A DNA stretch of 64,000 nt from Deltaproteobacteria bacterium SG8_13 (lineage in GTDB: Bacteria > Desulfobacterota > Desulfobacteria > Desulfobacterales > SG8-13), in the NCBI GenBank assembly GCA_001303025.1, contig LJNK01000017.1, positions 62,001 through 126,000 of the forward strand, written 5' to 3'. The notes under the pieces are model-generated. The model saw only the letters and a program-made list of their open reading frames with translations. It ran no database searches and was not told where the DNA came from. The position numbers were made by a program, and so were the translations under genes. Positions 17,162 through 26,123 of this stretch are shown one piece after another. Each line of letters opens with the position of its first letter. Positions within the stretch are counted from its first letter, which is position 1.

Positions 17162-17191
17162 TGTTAACTCGACAGCTGACACCTGTTAACT
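17162..17191. promoter_or_regulatory. activator-binding site 3 (direct TGTTAACT pair)
   Basis: TGTTAACT occurs at 17162-17169 and 17184-17191, 22 bases apart (two helical turns), 94 bases ahead of the -24 element. The same 8-mer is paired at the other two promoters. Confidence 0.72.
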
Positions 17192-17285
17192 TCCTGCGAA
17201 TCCTCCGTTGCGCCCGATGCGCTTTGAAATCCAAAAAATGTATCGATATTGAGGAGTTATACAAATCCGCCCTTCCTTCCGACAA

Positions 17286-17301
17286 TGGCATGTAATTTGC
17301 G
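17286..17301 (+). promoter_or_regulatory. sigma-54 promoter 3
   Basis: TGGCAT-GTAAT-TTGCG keeps the essential GG and GC with correct spacing; it departs from TGGCAC/TTGCW at two positions. Its distance to activator site 3 equals that at promoter 2. Confidence 0.65.
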
Positions 17302-17467
17302 ATAGCCAGGAAAGCACGTCTGCACGCCGCTGCGGTTTTGCAACGGGTGTCGATGTCGGTCATACCGGCAGCCGTAAGGTGATAACGCGATCCGGCGAGC
17401 GGCTTCCGGGCGCCGGGAGCTTGAAAGGGTTGATTCGTGCCCCAAACCAACATCCAATGGAGGTCTC

Positions 17468-19132
17468 ATGAAAACAGGGATCGATGTAATCAAGGCGATG
17501 CTGCCGGTGGCAATCGGTGTGCTGCTGCTGACCCCGGCGCCGGCGCCGGCGCAAACCGAGAAGGTGGATACCGGTCTGGCCCCGGGACGCGTCATGGCAC
17601 AGCAGGCCGTAAAGGAAAAGCAGCTCTGGATCACCGCCGACCACAGCAAGCACGAGGTGCTCCAGCAGCAGTTCACTTCCGGCCCGCAGGTCACCAAAGC
17701 CTGTCTTTCCTGCCACAGCGAAGCCGCTTCCCAGTTTCACCAGACGATTCACTGGACCTGGCTCGATCCGGCGACTGTGGAAAGCAAGGTCCTGGGGAAA
17801 GGCGGACTGTCGATCAACAACTTCTGAGTGATCGCCAAAAGCAACGAGGCTCGTTGCACATCCTGTCATGCCGGCTACGGTTGGAAGGGCAATGACTTTG
17901 ACTTCACCGACCAGACCGGGGTCGACTGTCTGGTCTGCCATGAACAGACCGGGACGTACAAAAAGTTTCCGGCCGGTGCCGGAAATCCCGCTCCCAGGGA
18001 AATGGTTTTCCCCGGTAACGGGAAAACCTACCATCCGCCGGACTGGAACAAAGTGGCCCAAAGCGTGGGGCGCCCGACCCGCAACAACTGCGGGACCTGC
18101 CACTTCTTCGGCGGCGGCGGTGACGGCGTCAAACACGGAGACCTGGATTCTTCGCTGATGAAGCCGAACAAGATGCTCGATGTTCACATGGGCACAGACG
18201 GCCAGAACTTCGACTGCGTTCGCTGTCACTCCACCACCCTGCACAACATCGCCGGTCGTGTGTACACCACCCCGGCTTACGAGCACCGCAAGAGCCTGAT
18301 CGAAGACGACCTGGCATCCAAGATTACCTGCGAATCCTGCCACAGCAGCTCCCCCCACAAAGAAGATGCCAAGGCCAACGACCACACCGACAAGGTCGCC
18401 TGCCAGAGCTGTCACGTTCCCCGGTTTGCACGGGTGAACCCGACGAAGATGTGGTGGGACTGGTCGCAGGCCGGAAAGAAAAAAAACGGCAAGCCATACA
18501 AAGTCAAGGGGGAGCTGGAAAGGCCGGAATACGACACACTCAAGGGCGACATGAAGTGGGCAAAAGACGTGGTGCCGGAGTATTACTGGTACAACGGTTC
18601 CATTGAGCACCTTACCGTCAAGGATGTTATCGATCCGGGCAAAGATGTTGTCATTAACCGGCCGGTGGGCGACAAAGACGACATCCACTCCCGGATATTT
18701 CCGTTCAAGGTCCACCGCGGCAAGCAGCCCTACGACAAGGTGAACAAAACCCTGGTGGTCCCCCATCTCTTCCCCAAAGGTCCTGCCGATGCGGATGCAT
18801 ACTGGAAAACCTTCGACTGGGGCAAAGCGATTGCTTTCGGGATGGACTACACCGGGTTGCCGTATTCCGGAGAATACGACTTTGTCGAAACCAGCTACGT
18901 TTTCCCGATCACGCACATGGTGGCGCCGAAAGACAACGTGGTCGCCTGCAAGGAGTGCCATGCCCACGAAGGAGGGCGGCTGGCCAAGCTGACCGGATTT
19001 TACATGCCCGGACGCGACAACTTTCGGGCACTCGACACCCTCGGCTGGATTGTGGTTATCGGGGCACTGCTGGGTGTCGTTCTGCACGGATTGGGCCGCG
19101 TATTTACCGCCAACGGCAGAAAGGAGCAATAA
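17468..19132 (+). CDS. octaheme tetrathionate reductase-family cytochrome c, putative selenocysteine form
   Basis: The track shows two ORFs (17468-17827 and 17828-19132), but they are contiguous in one frame, separated only by TGA at 17825-17827. Read through as selenocysteine they give a 554-residue OTR homologue with a signal peptide, eight CXXCH sites (CLSCH at 79, CTSCH at 130, CLVCH at 154, then CGTCH, CVRCH, CESCH, CQSCH, CKECH) and a C-terminal transmembrane helix. Sec120 (NNF-U-VIAK) aligns with Cys119 of the first copy. A perfect stem-loop 13 bases after the UGA fits a bacterial SECIS. The coding pattern is intact on both sides. Ribosome-binding site GGAGG. A nonsense pseudogene is the alternative. 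Confidence 0.88.
17841..17857 (+). promoter_or_regulatory. putative SECIS hairpin in the second OTR gene
   Basis: GCAACG-AGGCT-CGTTGC: a perfect 6-bp stem (7 bp with the A-T pair). The 5-base loop has G at its second position and begins 19 nucleotides after the UGA. Both features fall within the known bacterial SECIS pattern recognised by SelB. The equivalent place in the Cys copy has no comparable stem. Confidence 0.75.
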
Positions 19133-19135
19133 CCC

Positions 19136-19801
19136 ATGGAACATGCGAAAATGGTCAACATATATCTGTATACCCGCTACGAGCGTTTCTGGCACTGGCT
19201 GCAGAGTGCTATCATCATCCTGCTGCTGATCACCGGATTTGAAGTGCACGGCAGCTTCCGCCTGCTGGGTTTTCGCACGGCCGTCGACACCCACAGCTTC
19301 GTGGGGCTGTCCTGGCTGATTTTGTTTGCGTTTTTTATTTTCTGGATCTTCACCACCGGCGAATGGCGGCAGTACGCCCCGACCACCCGCAAGATGCTGG
19401 CCGTGGTGCGCTATTACAGCTACGGTATTTTCCGGGGGGAATCCCACCCGGTTCCCAAACGCAAAGAGGCCAAGCACAACCCCCTGCAGCGCCTGGTGTA
19501 TCTGTCGCTGGCGGCCCTGCTGCTGCCGATTCAGATGGCCACCGGCTTTTTGTACTGGTCGTACAACTCCTGGCCGGCCTGGGGCCTGGACTGGTTGTCG
19601 CTGCCGGTGGTGGCCGCGATCCACATGGCCGGAGCCTTTGCCATCCTCTCTTTTCTTGTGGTCCATCTCTACATGATTACCACCGGGCACACCATTTCTG
19701 CCCACACCCGCGCCATGATTACCGGCTGGGAAGAGGTCGAAGAAGGAACCCGAATCGAGGATTGGGAGCAAAAAGAAAGAAAGTCACCGCAGACCGATTG
19801 A
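19136..19801 (+). CDS. membrane cytochrome b (OTR partner) 2
   Basis: Integral-membrane cytochrome b of 221 residues, partner of the selenocysteine OTR encoded three bases upstream. It has about four transmembrane segments with candidate haem histidines in RFWHWLQ, FEVHGS, DTHSFVG and VHLYM. It is a near-duplicate of the 16241 protein, including the internal TGEW..Y.PTTRKM loop and the C-terminal ITGWEEV.EGTRIEDWE. It would couple quinol oxidation to reduction of the octahaem enzyme. A start three or five codons downstream cannot be excluded, since the shared block begins at KMVNIYL. A strong terminator follows. Confidence 0.9.
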   Translation: MEHAKMVNIYLYTRYERFWHWLQSAIIILLLITGFEVHGSFRLLGFRTAVDTHSFVGLSWLILFAFFIFWIFTTGEWRQYAPTTRKMLAVVRYYSYGIFRGESHPVPKRKEAKHNPLQRLVYLSLAALLLPIQMATGFLYWSYNSWPAWGLDWLSLPVVAAIHMAGAFAILSFLVVHLYMITTGHTISAHTRAMITGWEEVEEGTRIEDWEQKERKSPQTD

Positions 19802-19863
19802 TGCGACCCGCTGCGGCCAAACAATTGGCTGAAGCGCTTCTTTCGCTCCTCACCCACCGATGC

Positions 19864-19898
19864 AACCGCCCCGGGCGCACTTGCCCGGGGCGGTTTTT
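19864..19898 (+). terminator. intrinsic terminator after the second OTR operon
   Basis: A perfect 13-bp stem (AACCGCCCCGGGC / GCCCGGGGCGGTT), 6-base loop and TTTTT tail, 62 bases after the stop. Confidence 0.92.
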
Positions 19899-20054
19899 AA
19901 AATCCGGCCTAGCGTCTATCGACTCCCGTAAGATCGCTGTTTCACATTTACACCTTGTCAACGCCGGCCGCGGTATGATAGCAAACAGCTTCTGTAATAA
20001 AATCCGGTTTGGTGGATTCTTCGCCGACGTTGAATCAGGGAAAAGGAGGTTTCA

Positions 20055-20516
20055 ATGAATTTCGAATCGATTGAGGAGATTCTGCAGTTTGCCATTGAAA
20101 AGGAGGAGGAGGCCGCTGCCTTTTACAATGACGTTGCTTCGCAGGAACCGTTCTCCGGGGCAAGGGAAACCTTTCTCGACTTTGCCAGGGAAGAAGAAAA
20201 GCACGCTGCCCTGCTGCGGGATTTCGAGGGAAGCAAGGAGAAAATAACAGAATACAAGCTAAAGTGGGTCCCTGACATCAAGCGAAGCGACTACTTGGTG
20301 GACATGGTATATGAAAAAGGCATGCACTACGCTGACATCCTGCGACTGGCCATGAAACGCGAAGAAAAAGCCCTGGCGCTTTACAACGAGCTGCAGGCGA
20401 AAACCGACAAGGATGACTACATCCGGCTGTTTAAAGTCCTGGCCCAAGAAGAGGCCAAACACAAGCAGTTCCTGGAAGGAATGTATGACGACTTCATGGC
20501 CGAGCAAGGGGACTGA
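20055..20516 (+). CDS. ferritin-like di-iron protein (rubrerythrin-type domain without rubredoxin)
   Basis: Cytoplasmic four-helix-bundle protein of 153 residues. Two repeats of the di-iron signature are visible: EKEEEAAAFY with EEEKH, and KREEKALALY with EEAKH. These are the paired E...ExxH motifs of erythrin/rubrerythrin domains. There is no C-terminal CxxC rubredoxin part, so it is not a complete rubrerythrin. Such proteins protect anaerobes against peroxide or store or oxidise iron. AAAGGAGG stands before the ATG. It follows the OTR terminator by about 150 bases and is probably a separate transcription unit. Confidence 0.9.
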   Translation: MNFESIEEILQFAIEKEEEAAAFYNDVASQEPFSGARETFLDFAREEEKHAALLRDFEGSKEKITEYKLKWVPDIKRSDYLVDMVYEKGMHYADILRLAMKREEKALALYNELQAKTDKDDYIRLFKVLAQEEAKHKQFLEGMYDDFMAEQGD

Positions 20517-20560
20517 AAACCCGTTTGCCGCCGCAGCATAAAGCCTGCCGCCGCGAATCC

Positions 20561-21175
20561 ATGATGCCTCATCGAAGCGACACCTATGCCAATTATGCCC
20601 AGCTGGCGCGGCATGAAACCGAGGGGCAGGATTATGTACTGATCTGCCGGCAGGGCACCTCTTCGGTGGCCTTGATCGCCCCCCACGGCGGCGGCATCGA
20701 ACCCGGTACCGTGGACCTGGCGGACGCCCTGGCGGGTACCGATCACAGCCTCTACGCTTTCAAAGGGATTAAACCAGTCGGTAACGCCACACTGCACATC
20801 ACCAGCCACCGGTTCGACGAACCGACCGGTTTGCAAATGGCCGAGCGGGCCGACGTGGTGGTGACCATTCACGGGCACCATGACCGGCGGCAGGAGCTCG
20901 TTTATATCGGCGGCAGGCACGAGGCCCTGTCGGAGAAAATCCGGCAGTCGCTCAGCTGTGCCGGATTTCGGGCTGAAATCAGCACCCGACCGGGCCTGCA
21001 GGCTCGTCATCTAAAAAACATTTGCAACCGCTGCCGCTGTGGCCAGGGTGTACAGTTGGAGATTTCCCGGGCCTTACGGGAAAAGATGTTCTCCCATCTT
21101 TCCCGACGGCCCAGCCGCAGCAAAACGCCCCATTTCTATCGGTTCGTGGAAGCCCTGCGCTGGTCTCTTCAGTGA
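20561..21175 (+). CDS. poly-gamma-glutamate hydrolase-like protein (DUF867)
   Basis: Predicted zinc-dependent amidohydrolase of 204 residues related to phage poly-gamma-glutamate hydrolases. The motifs APHGGGIEPGT (early) and TIHGHHD (middle) provide histidine and glutamate residues of the kind that bind the metal in this family. YANYAQL at the N-terminus and the RPGLQARHLKNICNRC block are also typical. The start is placed at ATG 20561 (MMPHRS); the track start 20525 adds an unconserved segment. Neither start has a strong ribosome-binding site. No phage genes surround it, so it is probably a chromosomal member, perhaps acting on gamma-linked peptides or cell-wall material. No signal peptide is evident. 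Confidence 0.75.
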   Translation: MMPHRSDTYANYAQLARHETEGQDYVLICRQGTSSVALIAPHGGGIEPGTVDLADALAGTDHSLYAFKGIKPVGNATLHITSHRFDEPTGLQMAERADVVVTIHGHHDRRQELVYIGGRHEALSEKIRQSLSCAGFRAEISTRPGLQARHLKNICNRCRCGQGVQLEISRALREKMFSHLSRRPSRSKTPHFYRFVEALRWSLQ

Positions 21176-21309
21176 ATCGATACCAGAAACCATTGTCTCA
21201 CCGGCCGATGCTGCTGTTATCGGAACCGACTTTCACCGACGCTCGGATCCGATGGCGCGCAGCTTCCTTTGACCACAACCACTGTGCAGCTTCCGGGGAA
21301 ACGCAAGCT

Positions 21310-22470
21310 TCAGGAATTATCCCGCAGCGTCCCGCGCAGGATCGCGCCTTTGCCGAACTTTTCGGTGATTCGGCCCACGGTTTCGTCGACTTGTTCCCAA
21401 CCATCCTTTCTCGATCTGCCGGTCTCAAAAAGCGGGAGTTGCCGGGGCGATCCGACGGCGGCAAAATTGGAGGCGCCGATGCCGATCAGGCGGACCTTGC
21501 GGGTGAGGCGATACTTCTGCAGCAGCCGAAGCGCTTCGTCGAATATGGCCTCCGACGCCCGGGTCGGCTCCGAAATTGTGGTGCTGCGCGTGACCTGCTG
21601 AAAATCCGCGTGTTTGATTTTCAAGGTGATGGTTCGGGCGCGCACCCTCATCTTGCGCAGTTGCCGGGAAACCTCTTCGGCCTGCTGCAGCAATATCCCG
21701 CTCAAGCGTTTCCGATCGTCGGTGTCCACGGCAAAGGTTTGCTCACTGCTGACCGATTTGTGCGGAGTGTGGGGCTGCACCGGAGTGGTGTCAATGCCGG
21801 CCGCCAGCTGCAGAAGCCGCCGGCCGTAGTTTCCCAGCCGGTCGCTGAGCGCTCCTTCTGAATACCGGCGCACATCTCCCAGGGTGCGGATGCCCATCTT
21901 CTCCAGGCGAACCCGGGTCTTTTGCCCGACTCCCGGAACTTTTTCGACAGCCAGTTTTTGCACGAATTCCGCTACCTGCGATGCAGCGATAACCGTCAAG
22001 CCGTCCGGCTTGTCACATTCTGAAGCGATCTTGGCCAGAAAACGGTTGGGTGCGATGCCCACCGAACAGGTCAGCCCCAGTGTCTGCCAAATTTCCGCTT
22101 TGATCTTCCGGCCGATGGTCTCCGGATCACCCAGCAGCCGTTCGCATCCGCTGATGTCCATATAGGCCTCATCGATGGAAACCTGCTCGAGCAATGGCGA
22201 GTATTTCTGCAGCACGGCCATTACCTTTGCGGACACCTCTTTGTACCGATGCATGCGCGGCCGAATAAAGACCGCATCAGGACATCTCTGTCTCGCCTGG
22301 AAGATCGGCATCGCCGAGTGAATCCCGTGCTTGCGGGCCTCATAATTGGCTGCTGAAACGACACCCCGGTTTGTCGACCCGCCGACGATGATGCACCTGC
22401 CTTTCAGCGCTGGATCGTCCAGCTGCTCCACAGAGGCATAAAAAGCATCCATGTCGATGTGAAGAATCAT
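21310..22470 (-). CDS. dinB: DNA polymerase IV
   Basis: Y-family translesion polymerase, about 386 residues. The start is set at ATG 22470 (MILHIDMDAFYAS), six codons inside the track ORF, because the family begins directly with this strand. Catalytic carboxylates lie in HIDMDAFYASVE and SIDEAYMD. The thumb carries a helix-hairpin-helix (KVPGVGQKTRVRLEKMGI), followed by a little-finger domain. There is no recognisable beta-clamp motif at the extreme C-terminus, although PLFETGR may serve. It is divergent from nifA across a 110-base region that contains an inverted repeat. Function in DNA damage tolerance is from family knowledge. Confidence 0.93.
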   Translation of the reverse strand: MILHIDMDAFYASVEQLDDPALKGRCIIVGGSTNRGVVSAANYEARKHGIHSAMPIFQARQRCPDAVFIRPRMHRYKEVSAKVMAVLQKYSPLLEQVSIDEAYMDISGCERLLGDPETIGRKIKAEIWQTLGLTCSVGIAPNRFLAKIASECDKPDGLTVIAASQVAEFVQKLAVEKVPGVGQKTRVRLEKMGIRTLGDVRRYSEGALSDRLGNYGRRLLQLAAGIDTTPVQPHTPHKSVSSEQTFAVDTDDRKRLSGILLQQAEEVSRQLRKMRVRARTITLKIKHADFQQVTRSTTISEPTRASEAIFDEALRLLQKYRLTRKVRLIGIGASNFAAVGSPRQLPLFETGRSRKDGWEQVDETVGRITEKFGKGAILRGTLRDNS

Positions 22471-22520
22471 AACGGGTCGGTCTCGCACGCTGCAGCGGTT
22501 TGTTTTTTGCCGCGAAGGGG

Positions 22521-22545
22521 TATCATATTACAAAAATGTATGATA
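22521..22545. repeat. inverted repeat in the dinB/nifA divergent region
   Basis: TATCATA and TATGATA form a 7-bp inverted repeat with an 11-base spacer in an AT-rich stretch about 55 bases before nifA. It resembles a dimeric operator; the binding factor is unknown. Confidence 0.45.
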
Positions 22546-22599
22546 TAGAGTAAAAAAATTCAATTTGGTATAACCGTCGAAAAAGGCAGCACCCCCACC

Positions 22600-24123
22600 A
22601 TGAAATCGATCGAACAGATTACCCTTTTTTACGAGATCAGCCAGGCGCTCAACGAACACCTGGAGCTCAAGAAATCTTTATATAAGGTCCTGGACATTCT
22701 GTCCACTTCTATGGGAATGCTGCGCGGCACCATTACGATTCTCGACCCGCTGCGCAACGAGATCCACATTGAAGTCGCCCACGGAATTTCGCACAGCGCT
22801 GTCTCGCGGGTCACCTACAAGCTTGGTGAAGGGATCACCGGGAAGGTCATTGAAACCGGCAAGGGCGTATCGATTCCCAAGATCAGCGAAGAGCCGGGAT
22901 TTCTCGATCGCACGGCTTCCCGGAAAACACGCGTCCGTGATGAACTTTCCTTTTTCTGCGTCCCGATCAAAAAGGGCAACCAGGTGATCGGGGCACTTAG
23001 TGTCGACCGGCTCTATGACGAGCAGTATGATCTCAAAGAAGGTCAAAAACTGCTGTCGGTGGTGGCCACCATGGTGGCCCAACACGCCATCAACCTGGAA
23101 AAAATCCGACGGGAAAAAGAGAAGCTGCGGGAAGAAAACCAGCGGCTGCGAAAGGAGTTGGAGAACAAGTACCGAATCACCAACATCATCGGCAACAGCA
23201 ACAAGATGCGGGAGGTCTTTCAAATGATCTCCCAGGTCTCCAAAAGCAACGCCACCGTGTTGATACGCGGTGAAAGTGGAACCGGCAAGGAGCTGGCTGC
23301 CAACTCGATCCACTACAACAGCCATCGGGCGAAAAATTCCTTCGTGAAAGTCAACTGTGCGGCGCTTCCGGCCAACCTGATCGAAAGCGAGCTGTTCGGT
23401 CACGAAAAAGGCGCCTTTACCGGTGCCATCAGACAAAAGAGCGGCAAATTCGAGCTGGCCCATCGGGGCACGATTTTTCTGGATGAAATCGGTGCCGTCG
23501 ACCTCGGGGTCCAGGCCTCCCTGCTTCGGGTCCTGCAGGAAAAAGAATTCGAGCGGGTGGGCGGCAGCAAAACCATCAAGGTGGATGTGCGGGTGGTTGC
23601 CGCCACCAACAAGAACCTGGAGGATGCCGTCGAGGAGGGGGTGTTCCGCGGGGATCTTTACTACCGCCTGAATGTCTTTCCGATCTACATGCCGCCGATG
23701 CGGGAGCGCAAGACCGATATCTTACTGCTCGCCGATCATTTCCTGGAAAAATACGCCGGGGAGAACAATAAAGATATTCGCCGCTTTTCCACCCCGGCCA
23801 TCGACATGCTGATGAATTACCATTGGCCGGGAAACGTGCGCGAGCTGGAAAACTGCATCGAGCGGGCCGTGTTGCTCTGCGAAGAGGGCGTGATACACAG
23901 CTACCACCTGCCACCCACCCTGCAGACCGGAGTGGAATCCGACACCCTGCCGGCACTGTCCCTGGAAGAGGCCGTCGCCAACCTGGAACGCGAGATGATC
24001 ATCGATGCCCTGAAAAACACGCGGGGCAACATCACCTCTGCCGCAGACCTGCTGCAGACCACCGTGCGCAAGTTTGCCTACAAGGCCGGCAAATATGGCG
24101 TTCACTACAAGCACTACCGCTGA
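22600..24123 (+). CDS. nifA: NifA-type sigma-54 activator
   Basis: Enhancer-binding protein of 507 residues. A GAF domain (about 15-165) is followed by a helical linker, an AAA+ domain (about 190-430) with [14 protein letters not shown] and TIFLDEIGA motifs, and a short C-terminal helix-turn-helix ([27 protein letters not shown]). GAF-AAA+-Fis order and context beside glnD-amtB-glnB-glnA and glnE fit NifA, the activator of nitrogen-fixation genes, although no nif structural genes lie in the window. The cysteine-rich linker of oxygen-sensitive NifA proteins is not obvious. The ribosome-binding site is weak. NifA-like regulators of other pathways are a remaining alternative. Confidence 0.82.
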   Translation: MKSIEQITLFYEISQALNEHLELKKSLYKVLDILSTSMGMLRGTITILDPLRNEIHIEVAHGISHSAVSRVTYKLGEGITGKVIETGKGVSIPKISEEPGFLDRTASRKTRVRDELSFFCVPIKKGNQVIGALSVDRLYDEQYDLKEGQKLLSVVATMVAQHAINLEKIRREKEKLREENQRLRKELENKYRITNIIGNSNKMREVFQMISQVSKSNATVLIRGESGTGKELAANSIHYNSHRAKNSFVKVNCAALPANLIESELFGHEKGAFTGAIRQKSGKFELAHRGTIFLDEIGAVDLGVQASLLRVLQEKEFERVGGSKTIKVDVRVVAATNKNLEDAVEEGVFRGDLYYRLNVFPIYMPPMRERKTDILLLADHFLEKYAGENNKDIRRFSTPAIDMLMNYHWPGNVRELENCIERAVLLCEEGVIHSYHLPPTLQTGVESDTLPALSLEEAVANLEREMIIDALKNTRGNITSAADLLQTTVRKFAYKAGKYGVHYKHYR

Positions 24124-24162
24124 CCGCCACCTATCCCTGTTTATTGAAACCAGCGCCTGCAC

Positions 24163-24211
24163 AAAAAAACCGGCAACGCCTCTCCGATGATCCCGGTGAA
24201 GCGTTGCCGGT
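24163..24211 (-). terminator. intrinsic terminator of the gln operon
   Basis: On the minus strand an 11-bp stem (ACCGGCAACGC / GCGTTGCCGGT) is followed by seven T residues, about 46 bases after the glnA stop. The stem may also end the convergent nifA transcript. Confidence 0.85.
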
Positions 24212-24256
24212 GCTGCTTGGCGGTGATCCGCTGCCGCGCAGGCGGCAGCCACCCGC

Positions 24257-25669
24257 TTATATGTCGAAGTAGAGGAAAAATTCGTGCGGATGCGGCCGCA
24301 GTTTCACCTCGTTGATTTCCTCTTCGGTTTTGTATTCTATCCACATGTCGATAACATCCTGGGTGAACACATCCCCTTTGAGCAGAAATTCCTGGTCGGC
24401 CTTCAGCGCCTCAAAGGCTTCTTCCAGAGAGCCCGGTGCCGAAGGAACATCGGCCAGCTCTTCCGGCGGCAGGGAATAAAGGTCTTTGTCCAGCGGATCG
24501 CCCGGGTCGATCTTGCTCTGAATCCCGTCGATCACCGCCATCAGCATGGCCGAAAATGCCAGGTAGCCGTTGCAGGACGGATCCGGTGTCCGGAACTCGA
24601 TCCGTTTGGCTTTCGGCGAGTCCGAATACATGGGAATGCGCACCGCCGCGCTTCGGTTGCGACTCGAGTAGGCCAGGTTTACCGGTGCCTCAAAGCCCGG
24701 TACCAAACGTTTGTAAGAGTTGGTGGTCGGGTTGGAAAAAGCGCAGATCGCCTTGGTGTGTTTCAGAATCCCGCCGATGGCCCACAGCGCCTCCTGGGAC
24801 ACCCCGGCATACTTGTCTCCGGCGAACGTCGGTTTGCCTTCCTTCCAGATGCTGATGTGGGTGTGCATGCCGGTGCCGTTGTCTTCAAACAGCGGCTTGG
24901 GCATGAAGGTGACGGTGTGCCCGTGGCGGTGGGCCACATTTTTCAGCACATACTTGAACCACATCAATTGGTCGGCCATCTGCAGCAGCGGTTGGAAGCG
25001 CATGTCGATCTCCGCCTGCCCGGCGGTGGCCACTTCGTGGTGCTGTGCTTCGATGGCGATTCCGAGACTCTCGAGGGTCAGGAGCATTTCGGAGCGCAGA
25101 TTCTGGAACTTGTCCATGGGCGGTACCGGGAAATACCCTTCCTTGTGACGGGGTTTGTAACCCAGGTTCGGGCACTCATCCCGCCCGGTGTTCCAAATGC
25201 CTTCCACCGAATCGATTTCATAAAATGCCCGGTTGCGTGCCGATTCAAAGCGGATGCTGTCGAAGATGAAGAACTCCGCTTCGGGTCCGATATAAGCGGT
25301 GTCACCGAGGCCGGTGCTCTGCAGGTACGCTTCGGCTTTTTTGGCGATGTGCCGCGGGTCCCGCGTGTAGGGCTCGTGTGTCACCGGATCGACGATGTCG
25401 CAAATCAGCACCAGGGTCGGATCGGTGTAAAAGGGGTCCATCTTGGCGGTTGTAGGGTCCGGAACCACCAGCATGTCGCTGGCGTTGATCGGTTGCCATC
25501 CGCGGATGCTCGATCCGTCGAATCCGTAGCCGTCTTCGAAACTCGATTCGTCGAGTTCACTGATCGGAACGCTGAAATGCTGCCAGAGTCCGGGAAAATC
25601 CATAAACCGCAGGTCCACCAGTTTGGCGCCCTGTTCCTTGGCCATTTTTAATACTTCATTGGGGGTCAT
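24257..25669 (-). CDS. glnA: glutamine synthetase type I
   Basis: Dodecameric cytoplasmic glutamine synthetase making glutamine from glutamate, ammonia and ATP; 470 residues, normal for GSI-beta. Visible motifs are FDGSSIRGW, the metal-binding GPEAEFF and [16 protein letters not shown], the ATP-binding [12 protein letters not shown], and [11 protein letters not shown]. The adenylylation loop [11 protein letters not shown] supplies the tyrosine modified by GlnE, which is encoded nearby, so activity is likely set by reversible adenylylation. AGGAGGAAC precedes the ATG. It is the last gene of the minus-strand glnD-amtB-glnB-glnA series and is followed by a strong terminator. Confidence 0.97.
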   Translation of the reverse strand: MTPNEVLKMAKEQGAKLVDLRFMDFPGLWQHFSVPISELDESSFEDGYGFDGSSIRGWQPINASDMLVVPDPTTAKMDPFYTDPTLVLICDIVDPVTHEPYTRDPRHIAKKAEAYLQSTGLGDTAYIGPEAEFFIFDSIRFESARNRAFYEIDSVEGIWNTGRDECPNLGYKPRHKEGYFPVPPMDKFQNLRSEMLLTLESLGIAIEAQHHEVATAGQAEIDMRFQPLLQMADQLMWFKYVLKNVAHRHGHTVTFMPKPLFEDNGTGMHTHISIWKEGKPTFAGDKYAGVSQEALWAIGGILKHTKAICAFSNPTTNSYKRLVPGFEAPVNLAYSSRNRSAAVRIPMYSDSPKAKRIEFRTPDPSCNGYLAFSAMLMAVIDGIQSKIDPGDPLDKDLYSLPPEELADVPSAPGSLEEAFEALKADQEFLLKGDVFTQDVIDMWIEYKTEEEINEVKLRPHPHEFFLYFDI

Positions 25670-25728
25670 ACCTGTTCCTCCTCCATTAGATTTTGCGGCT
25701 TCGGTTGAAGCCCGATTTCCGTAAAGGT

Positions 25729-26088
<360 letters not shown>

Positions 26089-26123
26089 TTACACGGTTTT
26101 TTTTTGGCCAACAGGCAGTGCTG

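Larger units (their letters stand above)
16898..17467. other. 570-base regulatory region before the second OTR operon
   Basis: No gene is supported; the short ORFs lack family patterns. The region holds the end hairpin of operon 1, the paired TGTTAACT sites (17162-17191) and sigma-54 promoter 3 (17286), followed by a 5' leader of about 150 bases. Confidence 0.7.

Noticed and set aside
17468-17827. Treating 17468-17827 as a separate short cytochrome and 17828-19132 as another gene
   Set aside because: The frames are contiguous, the second has no start codon or ribosome-binding site, and together they align end to end with the first OTR.
17360-19771. 803-residue antisense ORF opposite the second OTR operon
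   Set aside because: It mirrors real coding sequence rich in CXXCH motifs and conserved cytochrome b residues on the plus strand; the antisense product has no family pattern. It is a high-GC shadow frame.
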